A DNA stretch of 64,000 nt from Thiocystis violascens DSM 198 (GCF_000227745.2 NC_018012.1:2154501-2218500); one strand, 5' to 3'; counted from the first letter of the stretch, positions 35,714-45,439 are shown. Numbers and translations: made by a program. The notes: generated from the letters alone by a model not told the origin.

Positions 35714-36583
35714 TCAGGCCGCCCGCTGAGCCAGGTTCTTCGGCATGATGTGCCGGGACTCCGCCATCAGCACCTCGGCCAACTGATCGCGGCCCGGACA
35801 GGCCGGAATCGCGTCGATGGCGCCCTTGACCAGTTGCCGGAGCCGATCGATGGCGCCGTCGACACCCAGTTCGCCTGCCGCGCTCGGACGGTTGAGCAGG
35901 GCGTCGCGGCCAACCGGCTTGCCGACTTCCTGGGCGCTCGCGGCCACGTCACGCAGATCGTCCGCGACCTGATAGGCCTCGCCGATGCGATCGCCGACCA
36001 CCCGCCAGGCATCCGCGTCCGCGCCCGCCACTTGGGCGCCGGCGGCGGTGGCCGCAGCGAACAGGGAGCCGGTCTTGGCGCGGTGATAATCCTCGACCGA
36101 CACGCGCGGCTCGCACTCCCAGGCTTGACCCGCGGTGATCCCGAAGGGCATGCCCACGGAGCGGCTGACGGTCAGCAGCAGAGGCCCGAGGCGCTCGGGC
36201 GTCGCGGCGAGACTGCGCGCCAGATGCTCGAAAGCCAGGATGATCAGGGCATCGCCCGCCAGCACGGCCAGCGGCTCGCCAAAGGCGCGATGCACGGAGG
36301 GCATGCCGCGACGCAAGGGAGAATCGTCGAAACAGGGCAGATCGTCATGCACCAGCGAGGCGCAATGCAGCAGCTCGATCGACGCACCGACGGCATCGGC
36401 CGCCGCGAAATCGCGGCTTCCGCACGCGGCGGCGACCGCGAGACAGAGGCGCGGGCGGACCCGCGCACCACTGGGAAACACCGCATGGCGAACCGCCTCG
36501 GCCAAGCGAGGCGGACAGCCGGCGATGGCCACCGTGTCTATTGCAGCGGCCAAGGCCCGCTCGATTCTCGTGGTGGCATCCAT
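35714..36583 (-). CDS. crtE: geranylgeranyl diphosphate synthase
   Basis: A 289-residue trans-prenyltransferase. The start MDATTRIERALAAAIDTVAI is at ATG 36581-36583, behind CCGGGGGAT. The first Asp-rich motif is HDDLPCFDD and the second DDLRD (here VADDLRDVAA). Supplies GGPP for phytoene synthase and the bacteriochlorophyll ester chain. Divergent from crtD, with a shared regulatory gap at 36584-36700. Confidence 0.94.
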   Translation of the reverse strand: MDATTRIERALAAAIDTVAIAGCPPRLAEAVRHAVFPSGARVRPRLCLAVAAACGSRDFAAADAVGASIELLHCASLVHDDLPCFDDSPLRRGMPSVHRAFGEPLAVLAGDALIILAFEHLARSLAATPERLGPLLLTVSRSVGMPFGITAGQAWECEPRVSVEDYHRAKTGSLFAAATAAGAQVAGADADAWRVVGDRIGEAYQVADDLRDVAASAQEVGKPVGRDALLNRPSAAGELGVDGAIDRLRQLVKGAIDAIPACPGRDQLAEVLMAESRHIMPKNLAQRAA

Positions 36584-36623
36584 CGGTGATCCCCCGGTAA
36601 CCGCTTTCATATGTAAGAAATGA

Positions 36624-36655
36624 TTGACACTTAATAGTGTCATCTACAATAGACA
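36624..36655. promoter_or_regulatory. crtE-crtD divergent promoter with PpsR/CrtJ-type site
   Basis: TGT-N12-ACA at 36638-36655. For crtD (plus strand) TTGACA (36624-36629) and TACAAT (36645-36650) stand 15 bp apart. A second short palindrome, TGACACT with AGTGTCA, lies at 36625-36642. So both crtE and crtD can be repressed from one site. Confidence 0.65.
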
Positions 36656-36700
36656 TCAACGCCCTAGGCGTCAATGCGAATCAAAAGAGGCCGTAGCCAG

Positions 36701-38197
36701 ATGCCCACAAAAAGCGTGATCGTCATCGGCGCCGGGATCGGAGGTCTCGTGACCGCCGTTCAGCTCGCGTCGCACGGCCTCAAGGTCAGGGTGCTCGAAC
36801 GCGCGGAAACACCGGGCGGCAAGATGCGCGAGGTCATCGTTGGCGGTCGTCGGATCGACGCCGGGCCTTCGGTCTTTACCATGCGCTGGGTGTTCGAGGA
36901 GATCTTCGCGGAGGCCGGCGTCTCGCTTGCCGACTATTTGCAACTCCGACCGGTTGAGATATTAGCACGCCACGCCTGGAGCGAGGATGAGCGTCTGGAC
37001 CTGTTCGCCGACCAGGAGCGCTCCGTCAACGCCATCGGGGATTTCGCCGGCGCCGCCGCCGCCGAAGGTTATCGCGCCTTCTGTAAGCAGGCCCGGGCCA
37101 TCCATGAAACCCTGGACGCGCCCTTCATCCGCGCCTCGCGACCCAGCCCGTTGGGATTGCTCGGTCGCTGCGGGCTAAACGGATTCGCAAGTCTGGGCAA
37201 CATCAAGCCCTACGATAGCCTGTGGCGGACATTGGGCGTGTACTTTAAAGACCAGCGACTGCGCCAGTTGTTCGGCCGTTACTCCACCTATTGCGGATCG
37301 TCCCCGTTCCTGGCCCCGGCGACGCTGATGCTGATCGCCCATGTGGAACAGCAAGGCGTTTGGCTAGTGGAGGGCGGGATGCATCAAACCGCCGTCGCGC
37401 TGGCACGGCTCTCTCAAGCACTTGGCGCGACCATTCAATACGAGATGGACGTGTCGGAAATCCTGGTCGAACGTGGGCGAGCGGCCGGTGTCCGGCTTGC
37501 CAACGGAGAAACCATCGCCGCCGATGCCGTCGTGTTCAATGGCGACGTCGCCGCCCTGTCCAAGGGTCAACTCGGCGCACGGGTCGCGAAGGCGGTCACC
37601 CCAGCCCGGCCCAACAGCAGATCCCTTTCGGCGATCACCTGGAATCTGGTGGCCGAGACCGAGGGTTTCCCGTTACTTCGGCACAATGTTTTTTTCGCGC
37701 GGGATTACGCCGCCGAATTCGATGATCTCTTCAACCGCTCCCGCACCCCACGGGAGGGGACAGTCTACGTCTGTGCTCAGGATCGCGGCGACCGCGACGA
37801 GACGGTCCCGAGCAAACCCGAGCGACTGTTATGCCTGTTGAACGCCCCTGCCACCGGCGATAGGCATGCATTCGACGCTTCGGAGATCGAGCACTGCGAG
37901 GAGCGGGTCTTCTCCCTATTGCAACGCTGTGGTCTGCGGGTGCACAGACACCCCGAGAACAGCCTGGTCACGACACCCGAAGTATTTAATCGCCTCTTCC
38001 CGGCCACCGGGGGTGCCCTGTACGGTCAAGCGACCCACGGTTGGACGGCAGCCTTCATGCGACCGGCTTCCCGCGGCAAGATCCCGGGCTTGTATCTGGC
38101 GGGGGGCAGCGTGCATCCTGGCGCGGGCGTGCCAATGGTGGCGCTGTCGGGTCGGCTGGCGGCCGCGAGCCTGCTTGCGGACATCGGTTCGACCTGA
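36701..38197 (+). CDS. crtD: carotenoid 3,4-desaturase
   Basis: A 498-residue FAD oxidoreductase of the CrtI/CrtD group. The dinucleotide fold is VIVIGAGIGGLVTAVQLASH right at the N-terminus, followed by GGKMREV and RIDAGPSVFTM. The C-terminus has PGLYLAGGSVHPGAGVPMVA. It introduces the 3,4 double bond in hydroxylated or methoxylated intermediates. I use ATG 36701 (MPTKSVIV) rather than 36674, since GAGG precedes it and the fold starts at once. Confidence 0.92.
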   Translation: MPTKSVIVIGAGIGGLVTAVQLASHGLKVRVLERAETPGGKMREVIVGGRRIDAGPSVFTMRWVFEEIFAEAGVSLADYLQLRPVEILARHAWSEDERLDLFADQERSVNAIGDFAGAAAAEGYRAFCKQARAIHETLDAPFIRASRPSPLGLLGRCGLNGFASLGNIKPYDSLWRTLGVYFKDQRLRQLFGRYSTYCGSSPFLAPATLMLIAHVEQQGVWLVEGGMHQTAVALARLSQALGATIQYEMDVSEILVERGRAAGVRLANGETIAADAVVFNGDVAALSKGQLGARVAKAVTPARPNSRSLSAITWNLVAETEGFPLLRHNVFFARDYAAEFDDLFNRSRTPREGTVYVCAQDRGDRDETVPSKPERLLCLLNAPATGDRHAFDASEIEHCEERVFSLLQRCGLRVHRHPENSLVTTPEVFNRLFPATGGALYGQATHGWTAAFMRPASRGKIPGLYLAGGSVHPGAGVPMVALSGRLAAASLLADIGST

Positions 38198-38251
38198 CAG
38201 TCATACCTGGCAATTAGGCGAATTCCGGAAATGACTTTACCAAGCGCTAAA

Positions 38252-38338
38252 CCCGTAGGAGCCCGCTTGCGGGCGACGGGTGGGGCACACGTAAGGTATT
38301 TAGGCGGGTCACGTCGCCCGCAAGCGGGCTCCTACGGT
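38252..38338. repeat. inverted pair of REP-like units
   Basis: Two REP-type palindromes in opposite orientation, 38252-38280 and 38313-38338, separated by about 32 bp, between the convergent stops of crtD (38197) and crtC (38399). A BIME-like pair at a convergent junction may act as transcript end or protection site. Confidence 0.8.
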
Positions 38339-38398
38339 ATTGATCCAGCCACGCCAGCTCACGATCCTTTTCCATCCATGCGGAGCCCTGACCTTCAT

Positions 38399-39520
38399 TC
38401 AGCGCAATGCCCGCGGTATCCGGAACGGTAACAGCACTTGCACCCAGCGCGAGTCGAAGCGGTCGAGGCACACGCTCTCATGCATCGCGGTCACCGGCTC
38501 GCCGAGCAGGTGCGTCTCCAGCACGGACCGCGTGTAAAATGGTGTGTTCTCCAGGGTTTCGGTCACGCGCGCGGTCTGTTGCGGGTCCACCCGGGTGCCG
38601 CGTTGCATCAGCCAGGCCGTGGTCGGTAACGTCGCGTGCGGCGGCACATCGATCCGTTCCACGTCGCCCGCCGGATCGAAGTGCAGGCCCAGCTCTGTCC
38701 GGTGCCCATCGCGCCGCGCCGCGTCATAGAGGACTGCGGTGCCGCCATCCTTTAGCTCGGCGCGCGACCACTCCCAGTAGCGGAACGCCTTCTCCAGCGG
38801 TTCGCTGCCCCAGTTGGAATCGAGATAGCCGTGGCCCGCCCAACTCAGGGCCGGCTGGTCGAGTTGCACCTCGACGCGCGCGCCTGGGGCAATCGGTGCC
38901 CAGCGATGGCGCCCCGCGCCATCCAGAAAATACGGCTGGCCGGCCACCGTGCGCGGATACAGCTTGACCGTGCCGCGGATGCGCCGGGGAATCGGCACCG
39001 CGATTTCCTCAATCCGGATGGTCAGACAGGTGCCGTCCCAGGACAGCGCGCTTGGCCCGATCTCCAGCCGGGAAGCGTCCCGCCGTAGCGCGGAGCGGCC
39101 CCGCTCGGTCATGCTCCAGCGTTTGCACGCGCCGTAGAGCGCGACATTCAGCGAGTTATGATTCAGCGGATCGCTGTCGCCGCGCCGGCGCGCCCAGGCG
39201 TAGTAGGGGGAAAAGCAACTGCCGACCTGCGCGATCAGCGTGATCCCATGCCGCCGGTCGTCGCTGAAGGCGTCGACATACCACCAAAGATAGCCCTCCG
39301 GCATGACCGGCGCGTCGAAGCGCGGTCCGCAGCCAGGCTCGCAGCCACCCGCCAGCGCGAGTTCGTCGCCATGGATACCCTCGGCACCAGGGGCGCGCCC
39401 AGCCCCTTGCGGGGAGGCGTCATCTCGAACGCCGTGGGTCTGGCTGCCTTCATTGCCTCCAGCTAGCGATGCATCGTCAGCCAGCGGCGCGCCAGGTTGC
39501 CGAAAGTCTATTCCTCGCAT
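38399..39520 (-). CDS. crtC: carotenoid 1,2-hydratase
   Basis: A 373-residue hydratase that adds water to the terminal double bond of acyclic carotenoids, making rhodopin-type 1-hydroxy carotenoids. Family blocks are GYLWWYVDAFSDDRRHGITL, GSCFSPYYAWARRRGDSDPL, NVALYGACKRWSMTERG and GYLDSNWGSEPLEKAFRYWE. The first 70 residues are poorly conserved and Gly/Ala-rich; the true start could be further in. It runs convergent with crtD. Confidence 0.92.
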   Translation of the reverse strand: MRGIDFRQPGAPLADDASLAGGNEGSQTHGVRDDASPQGAGRAPGAEGIHGDELALAGGCEPGCGPRFDAPVMPEGYLWWYVDAFSDDRRHGITLIAQVGSCFSPYYAWARRRGDSDPLNHNSLNVALYGACKRWSMTERGRSALRRDASRLEIGPSALSWDGTCLTIRIEEIAVPIPRRIRGTVKLYPRTVAGQPYFLDGAGRHRWAPIAPGARVEVQLDQPALSWAGHGYLDSNWGSEPLEKAFRYWEWSRAELKDGGTAVLYDAARRDGHRTELGLHFDPAGDVERIDVPPHATLPTTAWLMQRGTRVDPQQTARVTETLENTPFYTRSVLETHLLGEPVTAMHESVCLDRFDSRWVQVLLPFRIPRALR

Positions 39521-39536
39521 AAAGCCATCTCCGAAT

Positions 39537-39623
39537 TTAAACCGCGCCCGGTGCGGTATGCGATGTTTTTAGATTGGGTCGGCCTTGGCACCATCGACGA
39601 TCACCAGAGTTGGCGCGGTTTAA
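39537..39623. repeat. MITE-like element A, TTAAACCGCGCC ends
   Basis: An 87-bp segment with perfect 12-bp terminal inverted repeats (39537-39548 and 39612-39623). No coding content. Related ends bound the next segment (39647-39729) and 46794-46875. Confidence 0.6.
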
Positions 39624-39646
39624 GATATTAAATAATATAAAATTTC

Positions 39647-39729
39647 AAACCGCGTCTCCACTGAGGCTGGTGAAATCCCCAGTGCTAAACACAAACTGAA
39701 AATTACGCATATCGCGCTGGACGCAGTTT
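39647..39729. repeat. MITE-like element B, AAACCGCGTC ends
   Basis: An 83-bp segment with terminal repeats AAACCGCGTC (39647-39656) and GACGCAGTTT (39720-39729), one mismatch, just after the stop of the DUF2269 gene. It is 23 bp from element A; the two are similar in size and ends. Confidence 0.55.
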
Positions 39730-39733
39730 CGCG

Positions 39734-40219
39734 TCACCAATAGCTCATCGGCTTGGCCACCATCCAATACAGACCGGCGAGCAGCGGCACCGTCGAGAGA
39801 AGGCCCCAGATCAGCCAGGTGCGGCTGTCTTTTCGATACTCTGGCGGCACCTCGCCGATGACCGCAAAATCCTGCGCCCAACGTGCCTGCCTGACCTGAA
39901 TCGGCACGAGAATACCCAGCCAAACGGCCCCCGCCAACGCCAGCATGAGTTGGCCGAGGACGATCCAGGGGGTTTCGATCACCGACATGTGACCCACGTA
40001 AGCCGCGCCGTAGCCACCGACAACCATCAAAAAACCGCCCGAGAGGGTAAACGAAAAGTCAGTCACCGTCACCAACCATTGGGCGAACGCCATGATTTGC
40101 GTCTTGTTCGTGCGATCGGCAAACACCTTCCAGAGGGCGGTGACCGTGACATTTCCAGCCATCAAGACAAGCCCTAGAATATGTATGGATTTGAAAAATG
40201 CATACAACATAATTGACAC
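39734..40219 (-). CDS. DUF2269 family membrane protein
   Basis: A 161-residue protein with four hydrophobic helices: AFFKSIHILGLVLMAGNVTV, FTLSGGFLMVVGGYGAAYV, ETPWIVLGQLMLALAGAVWL and a C-terminal LIWGLLSTVPLLAGLYWMVA. The KSIHILG start with its membrane His and the GQL-LA-AGAVW block fit DUF2269, whose function is unknown; conserved histidines hint at heme or metal binding. Transcribed away from the SDR gene at 40612. Confidence 0.72.
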   Translation of the reverse strand: MSIMLYAFFKSIHILGLVLMAGNVTVTALWKVFADRTNKTQIMAFAQWLVTVTDFSFTLSGGFLMVVGGYGAAYVGHMSVIETPWIVLGQLMLALAGAVWLGILVPIQVRQARWAQDFAVIGEVPPEYRKDSRTWLIWGLLSTVPLLAGLYWMVAKPMSYW

Positions 40220-40611
40220 TCACCGCAAAGTTTAGAGGAGAGAAGGGTACCGATCCCCCAAGGGCGCTGACGCGGGCAGTATTGTCATGAATATGCGTCG
40301 GTGGCTGGAGAATGATCGGATGATTCGGGAGCCTATCAGGCCTGCTCAGGAAGACATCGTCAACCTCGATGCGGCGAAACACACCGCTGGACGGGCCTAA
40401 AACCGCACCGCTGGCGAGTTATTCTAGTGTCGGACAGGCGCCCTGCATAGGTATTTATACGGTACCGACTGGGCGACTGTCGGCGTCGTTGTGCTAAACT
40501 GCACCTCCGCAAAAATCCGTTTGCGCCGACGCGGGCCAATTGGGATTGGCTTCGGCGATGGCCGAAGCGGTCTTGGTCCCTGCGAATCAACCCGATATCA
40601 GGAGGCTTATT
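40220..40611. other. divergent gap without gene
   Basis: About 390 bp between the DUF2269 gene (minus) and an SDR gene (plus). I see no gene or clear repressor site; a plus-strand AGGAGG at 40599-40604 serves the TTG start of the SDR. Confidence 0.4.
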
Positions 40612-41316
40612 TTGAAAGTCGTTGTTTTCGGCGCGACCGGCAAGGCCGGGCGCGCGGTCGCGTTGACCTTGCTGGCGGCGGGACATCAGGTGACTGCCTT
40701 TGGACGCAGTCCGGCGAAGCTCCCCGCACAGAAAGGAATCTCCATGATCGTGGGCGATGCCATGAACGCCGTCGATGTGGCGTCCGCCGTGGCCGGTCAG
40801 GATGCCGTCGTGGTCAGCCTGGGCGATTCCCTCAACCCCGTTGTCCTGAAGCTGGGAGCCAGGCTGGGAGTTAAACGCAACACCCATCCCAACATCTGCG
40901 AGGTCGGCACGGCCAACGTGATCGCCGCGATGGCGGCCGCCTCGGTCAAGCGGTTGATCTGCACCACCGCCTACGGTGTCGGCGACACGCGCGACAGGTT
41001 GTCGCCATTGTTCAGGCTGTGGTTCCGCGTCCTGCAGTTGGGCGAGCAGTTGGCTGACAAGGAGCGGCAAGAGACGCTGGTCAAGGACAGCGGCCTGGAC
41101 TGGACACTGATCCAACCGGTCGGCCTGACCGACGGCGCCGCCACCGGACGCTGGCTGGCCAGCACCTCGGGCGATCGGCGCAAGCGAACCGTCAGCCGGG
41201 TCGATCTCGCTGACTTCATTGCCCAAGTCCTAGAGGGTGGCGGCTACGTGCGGGAGACGGTCGTCTTGTCGCAACTCGCCATATCGGAACGAGATTTTGC
41301 GACAAACGCGGTTTGA
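40612..41316 (+). CDS. NAD(P)-binding atypical SDR
   Basis: A 234-residue extended or atypical short-chain dehydrogenase. The start is TTG 40612, as AGGAGG lies seven bases before it and the fold begins at once: KVVVFGATGKAGRAVALTLL (GxTGxxG motif). VSLGDSL, RLICTTAYGVGD and WTLIQPVGLTDGAATG follow. The canonical YxxxK is not clear, so it belongs to the NmrA/BVR-like branch that may bind rather than turn over substrate. The closest functional guess is a redox or reductase partner in pigment metabolism, from context only. Confidence 0.72.
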   Translation: MKVVVFGATGKAGRAVALTLLAAGHQVTAFGRSPAKLPAQKGISMIVGDAMNAVDVASAVAGQDAVVVSLGDSLNPVVLKLGARLGVKRNTHPNICEVGTANVIAAMAAASVKRLICTTAYGVGDTRDRLSPLFRLWFRVLQLGEQLADKERQETLVKDSGLDWTLIQPVGLTDGAATGRWLASTSGDRRKRTVSRVDLADFIAQVLEGGGYVRETVVLSQLAISERDFATNAV

Positions 41317-41363
41317 TCTCTCTGGTTCTTTCGCCATCGCGACGATAACCCGTTGGCATTCTT

Positions 41364-42332
41364 TCACGCGACCGGCGCCGCCGATCGCTCCGAACGCCGC
41401 ATCACTGACTCGAACCTCACCCCGGCCAGCCGTTCCGATATCTCCCAGAGACGGGCGGCGGCCGGGCCGTCCAGCGCCTTGGTCGGAATCTTGGCCGTTC
41501 CGGGCGGACCCTTGAGTTCGTGCCATCCCGAGGGTCCGTAGAACCCGCCGCCTCGCGCATCCGGCGACGTCGCGGCGAACAGGATCGGCAAGGCGGCTAG
41601 CCCAGCCGGCGGGCTGAACGGAAGCAAGACCGGCTTCGCGATCCGCCAGAGCACCGCTCGCAAACCGCGCGAGGCGGGTCCGTTGCCGATGATGTCGGTG
41701 CGGGCATAGCCCGGATGGGCCGCCATGCCATCGATCCCCCAGCCAGCGGCCTCGCTGCGGCACTGGATTTCCAATGCCAACATCAGCAGCGCCAGCTTGG
41801 TCATCCCATAGGTCCGGAACGGGACATAGGCTTGTTCCGATTGCAGGTCGGTGAGATCGATCGAATCCAAATCCGCGGCAAGGCTGCTGACGTTGACCAC
41901 GCGCGCGCCGGGGATGCGCCGCAGCAGCGGTAGCAGCCGGGCCGTCAGGGCAAAATGACCGAGATAGTTGGTGGCGAACTGAAGCTCGAAGCCGTCGACC
42001 GTCACTTGCCGTTTGGGAAGCGCCATGACCCCGGCATTATTGACGAGTAGGTCGATGCCACGACCCACGACAAGCAGCGTCTCCGCGAAGGCGGCTACCG
42101 AGTCGAGCGAGGCCAAGTCGAGCCGCTCGAAGCGCACTGTCGCGCCAGGATGAGCAGCGCGGATGCGCGCCAGGGCATTCGCGGCCTTGGTCTCGTTGCG
42201 GCCCGCCAGCACGACATCGGCACCCGCTCCCGCCAGCGCGAGCGCCGTCTCGTAACCGAGCCCGCCGGTAGCTCCGGTGACGACGGCCAGCCGCCCGCGT
42301 TGTGACGGGATGTCGACAGTTGTCCAGCCCAT
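41364..42332 (-). CDS. short-chain dehydrogenase/reductase (retinol-dehydrogenase-like)
   Basis: A 322-residue classical SDR. Cofactor motif VVTGATGGLGYETALALAGA, NNAGVMALP, catalytic serine in RVVNVSSLAA and YGMTKLALLM (YxxxK). Size and the NNAGVM-F-TNYLGHF pattern resemble retinol-dehydrogenase-like or protochlorophyllide-reductase-like SDRs that act on long hydrophobic alcohols. Given the carotenoid genes around it, an oxidised carotenoid is a possible substrate; that is inference. Convergent with the SDR at 40612. Confidence 0.78.
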   Translation of the reverse strand: MGWTTVDIPSQRGRLAVVTGATGGLGYETALALAGAGADVVLAGRNETKAANALARIRAAHPGATVRFERLDLASLDSVAAFAETLLVVGRGIDLLVNNAGVMALPKRQVTVDGFELQFATNYLGHFALTARLLPLLRRIPGARVVNVSSLAADLDSIDLTDLQSEQAYVPFRTYGMTKLALLMLALEIQCRSEAAGWGIDGMAAHPGYARTDIIGNGPASRGLRAVLWRIAKPVLLPFSPPAGLAALPILFAATSPDARGGGFYGPSGWHELKGPPGTAKIPTKALDGPAAARLWEISERLAGVRFESVMRRSERSAAPVA

Positions 42333-42506
42333 CGTCCATTGATCTCCAGTAAATAGAGGTAGATGCGCGTCAAGTTACGGGGAACGCCTAGGCACTGCAT
42401 TGACATTTTTGGAGTCGGCCCCGCATGCGGAGTCGCGTTTCATCCATGACCCGCTCCCGCACATGCCGGTTTGGCTCTCGCTTGCCGGACGCCGACACCC
42501 TGGATC

Positions 42507-43376
42507 TCATGTAACCGCCCCGGCAGTTGGCCGATGCGCCACGGCCAGGACGTAATCGAACCCGTCATGCAGCGACGTCTTGGACATGCGGCGAAGCAGC
42601 CAGCCCACGGGGCCAAGCCGCCGGCGCAGCCCCGGATCATCAACCAGGGCGCGAGACCAGCCCGGGAGCACCTGATCGCGGATCGAGTTCACCCGCACCG
42701 CCTCGAACCCGGCCGCGGCGAGCTTCGCGGCGTAGACCTCGCGCGGGTAGACATTGGCGCGCGGCACCGAGAGCGCGGCGCGGACGGCATCGTTCAGCAA
42801 CGCCCGCAACGGATGGCGCCACGGATCGACAGCGGGTCCAGTCGGAATCGAGTCGGCGAGCACCAGGCGCCCGCCCGGCCGCAGCAGGCGAGCGGCCTCG
42901 GCAAAAAAGCGCTCGCGGGTCTCGAAGTGGAAGGCGCATTCAAGCGCGATGACCACGTCGCAACAGGCGTCCGGCAGTCCGGTCGCGGTGGCCGAGCCTT
43001 CGCGCAGATCGATCCGCTCCTCCAGGCCGAGTTCCCGGACGCGCTCCCGTGCTACCCGCACCTGTTTAGGCGTGATGTTCAGGCCGATGATCCGCCGCGG
43101 GGAAAAGTGTCGGATCCAGTGGATATCCTGGTCGGCGAACCCGAAGCCGACATCCACGACCTCGTCGGCACTCGTGAGGCCGGCCGTCCGACCAACCAGA
43201 TCGACCATCGCCTCGCAGGCCTCGTCGATGGTCCGCGCCCCGTCCCAGTAGCCCAGGTTCAGGTACAACCCGCGCTCGGTGAAGGCGTGGGTCGACGCGA
43301 TCCGGTAAAGCCAGCGCGCCGGCAGGGTCGGGATCAGCCCGGCACCGCCACTGAATGCACCCTTGGATTCGCTCAT
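42507..43376 (-). CDS. class I SAM-dependent methyltransferase
   Basis: A 289-residue methyltransferase. The start ATG 43374-43376 has GGAGG seven bases upstream. SAM motif DEVVDVGFGFADQDIHWIRH, then RIIGLNITPKQVRVARERVR, then DVVIALECAFHFETRERFFA and RPGGRLVLADSIP. A second gene at 62859-63773 has the same motif string (DVGFGFADQD, ALECAFHFETRERFF), so they are paralogues. The family covers quinone, sterol and tocopherol-type methyltransferases; the substrate is open. A small membrane protein gene lies just upstream. Confidence 0.78.
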   Translation of the reverse strand: MSESKGAFSGGAGLIPTLPARWLYRIASTHAFTERGLYLNLGYWDGARTIDEACEAMVDLVGRTAGLTSADEVVDVGFGFADQDIHWIRHFSPRRIIGLNITPKQVRVARERVRELGLEERIDLREGSATATGLPDACCDVVIALECAFHFETRERFFAEAARLLRPGGRLVLADSIPTGPAVDPWRHPLRALLNDAVRAALSVPRANVYPREVYAAKLAAAGFEAVRVNSIRDQVLPGWSRALVDDPGLRRRLGPVGWLLRRMSKTSLHDGFDYVLAVAHRPTAGAVT

Positions 43377-43419
43377 GGCAGCCTCCTTCGACTGGCGGCC
43401 TGGAAAACCAATTGCCTCG

Positions 43420-43713
43420 TCAACCTTTGGCCGAGTCCAGGCGACTCCGCTCTTGCCAGCGTTGCCGCAGATCGACCAGGTGTATGACAAGCGCAACGAG
43501 GAACAGGGATGAGATCCAAACCCAGGCGGCACCAGAGAGGGCCGCGCGCGCGGCCAGCAACAGACAGGTACCGGGGGCGAGGATGAGCAGGGTTGAGAGC
43601 GGCGGCAAGGGGCAGCGGCCCATCCGCCACAGCACCATGAGTAGGATCGCCTCCAGGCCAATCAGTAACAGGACCAAGTCGATGGAGCGCCCGCTTGTAA
43701 AGAATTCAGTCAT
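43420..43713 (-). CDS. small membrane protein, three helices
   Basis: A 97-residue protein with three hydrophobic segments (LVLLLIGLEAILLMVLW, LSTLLILAPGTCLLLAARAA, WVWISSLFLVALVIHLVDLR) and a charged C-terminus. 43 bp before the methyltransferase on the same strand, so probably co-transcribed. I do not recognise the family. It may serve as a membrane anchor or partner for that enzyme. Confidence 0.6.
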   Translation of the reverse strand: MTEFFTSGRSIDLVLLLIGLEAILLMVLWRMGRCPLPPLSTLLILAPGTCLLLAARAALSGAAWVWISSLFLVALVIHLVDLRQRWQERSRLDSAKG

Positions 43714-44128
43714 GGTCTCTTCCTTCTGCCTTATTAAGCGATCATTGTGCCGAAACGATACCGAAGAGGAAATTCAACCGCTCGCGACCGGGTATTGGTT
43801 CAATACTAAGCCCCCGGTCAGTGCGAGGGCAAGGCGGTCGATGGCAGAGGAAGGCGGATCCGCGGTGGTCTGGAGCAGCCCGGAAGAGCGGCGGACTGGC
43901 TGGCAGGGGTGAACCACCGCAGTAGATGCCTGCTACAAAGCATGGCCCATGCAGCAGTCTTGTCATGGGGTTTTGTCATTGCCCCCGACCAGCGAGCGTC
44001 GCTAGGCTTGCGTTCAGCCGCCAGCGCTTTCATCGCCCGGTTCAAGTCTCAAGCGTTTCCCACCGGGCTCTAGCCCGGCGACGAAAGCGAAACCTGCGAG
44101 CAATTTCGACATCTGTTCAGGATATGTC
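43714..44128. other. gap without gene
   Basis: 415 bp between divergent genes. Open frames here are short, Ser/Arg-rich and lack RBS or homology. I see no strong promoter or repeat. Confidence 0.4.
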
Positions 44129-45439
44129 ATGACACAGGCTCCTCTAACGGGCGGTCGCGCCGTCCCAAGCACGCGCGTCAACCGCCTCTGGCATCTCGGG
44201 CGCGCGACCACCGACCTCGCGGCTGGCATCGGCGTGCGGGGCCTGATCGATCTCGCGCGGGGCAATGGCGCATCGAACAGCGTTCAACTGAGTCCGGCGG
44301 CCCTTCAGCGCGTCACGAGTCGGCTCGCGCACATGCGCGGCGCGGTGATGAAGATGGGGCAGCTCATGTCCATGGACGGGTCGGACGTCCTCACGCCCGA
44401 GGCCGCCGCCATCCTGGGCACGCTCTGCGATCGCGCCGAGTCCATGCCGCTCAGCCAACTCGCGCCCCTGCTTGAGACCGAATACGGCAAGGACTGGAAT
44501 CGACGCTTCCGGCGTTTCGGCTTCACGCCGGTCGCGGCCGCCTCCATTGGCCAGGTGCATCGCGCGGAGACCGCAGACGGACGTCATCTGGCGCTGAAGA
44601 TTCAGTTCCCCGGCGTGCGCGAGAGCATCGATAGCGACATGGATAATCTCGTCTTCATCAGCCGCGCCATCAAGGGGATGGATCTGCAACCGATGTTCGC
44701 GGAGGCCCGCCGCCAGTTGCACCAGGAAGCCGACTACGAGGCCGAAGCCAACGCGCTGGAGACCTATCGCGGCCTGGTCGGCGAGGGCGCCGATTTCTTC
44801 GTCCCCGATGTGCATCGTGACTTCAGTACCGGGCGTATCCTGGCGATGGATTTCGCCGAGGGCATCGCGATCGATCGACTGGCCGCGCCGGAATTCACCC
44901 GGCATGACCGCGATCGCGCCGCCAACCTCGTCATGGAAATCGTCCTGCTTGAGCTGTTCCAGTTCAGCCTCGTGCAGACCGATCCGAACTTCGGCAATTT
45001 TCTCTATCAAATCGACACCGGCCGCGTCGTGCTGCTGGATTTCGGCTCCACCCACCCGGTTCCGCCCGCCATCGTCTCCGGCTATCGCGATCTGATCCGG
45101 GCCGCGATGGCGGACGACCGCGCGGCCATGTACCAGAGCGCCATCGCGCTGGGCTTCGCCCGCGAGGACACGCCGCTCGAGCAGACCGAGGCCATGCTCG
45201 ATCTCATGCGCCTGTCGAGCGAAATGATGCGCCACCAGGGGCCTTATGATTTCGGCGCCTCCGACCTGTTCAAGCGCATCTACGAGCGCGGTCGGCAACT
45301 TCACGAGGAGGGCGCCTTCAGCCAGTTGCCCGATCCATCCAGCATGTTTCTGTACCGCAAGTTCCTCGGCGCCTTCATGCTCTGCCGCCGACTGCGCGCG
45401 CGGGTGGATCTGCCACGTCTGCTCGAACCCTATCTGTAA
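44129..45439 (+). CDS. ABC1/AarF/UbiB-type atypical kinase
   Basis: A 436-residue member of the ABC1 (ADCK/UbiB) family. Diagnostic motifs are KMGQ in GAVMKMGQLMSMDG (KxGQ), AAASIGQVH (the Ala-rich loop replacing the P-loop), ALKIQFPGV with the VAIK-type Lys, EADYEAEANALETY, QTDPNFGNFLY and LLDFG. Proteins of this family support quinone or other isoprenoid-lipid synthesis. In the carotenoid/BChl cluster it may act on isoprenoid handling. There is no C-terminal membrane segment as in UbiB. Confidence 0.87.
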   Translation: MTQAPLTGGRAVPSTRVNRLWHLGRATTDLAAGIGVRGLIDLARGNGASNSVQLSPAALQRVTSRLAHMRGAVMKMGQLMSMDGSDVLTPEAAAILGTLCDRAESMPLSQLAPLLETEYGKDWNRRFRRFGFTPVAAASIGQVHRAETADGRHLALKIQFPGVRESIDSDMDNLVFISRAIKGMDLQPMFAEARRQLHQEADYEAEANALETYRGLVGEGADFFVPDVHRDFSTGRILAMDFAEGIAIDRLAAPEFTRHDRDRAANLVMEIVLLELFQFSLVQTDPNFGNFLYQIDTGRVVLLDFGSTHPVPPAIVSGYRDLIRAAMADDRAAMYQSAIALGFAREDTPLEQTEAMLDLMRLSSEMMRHQGPYDFGASDLFKRIYERGRQLHEEGAFSQLPDPSSMFLYRKFLGAFMLCRRLRARVDLPRLLEPYL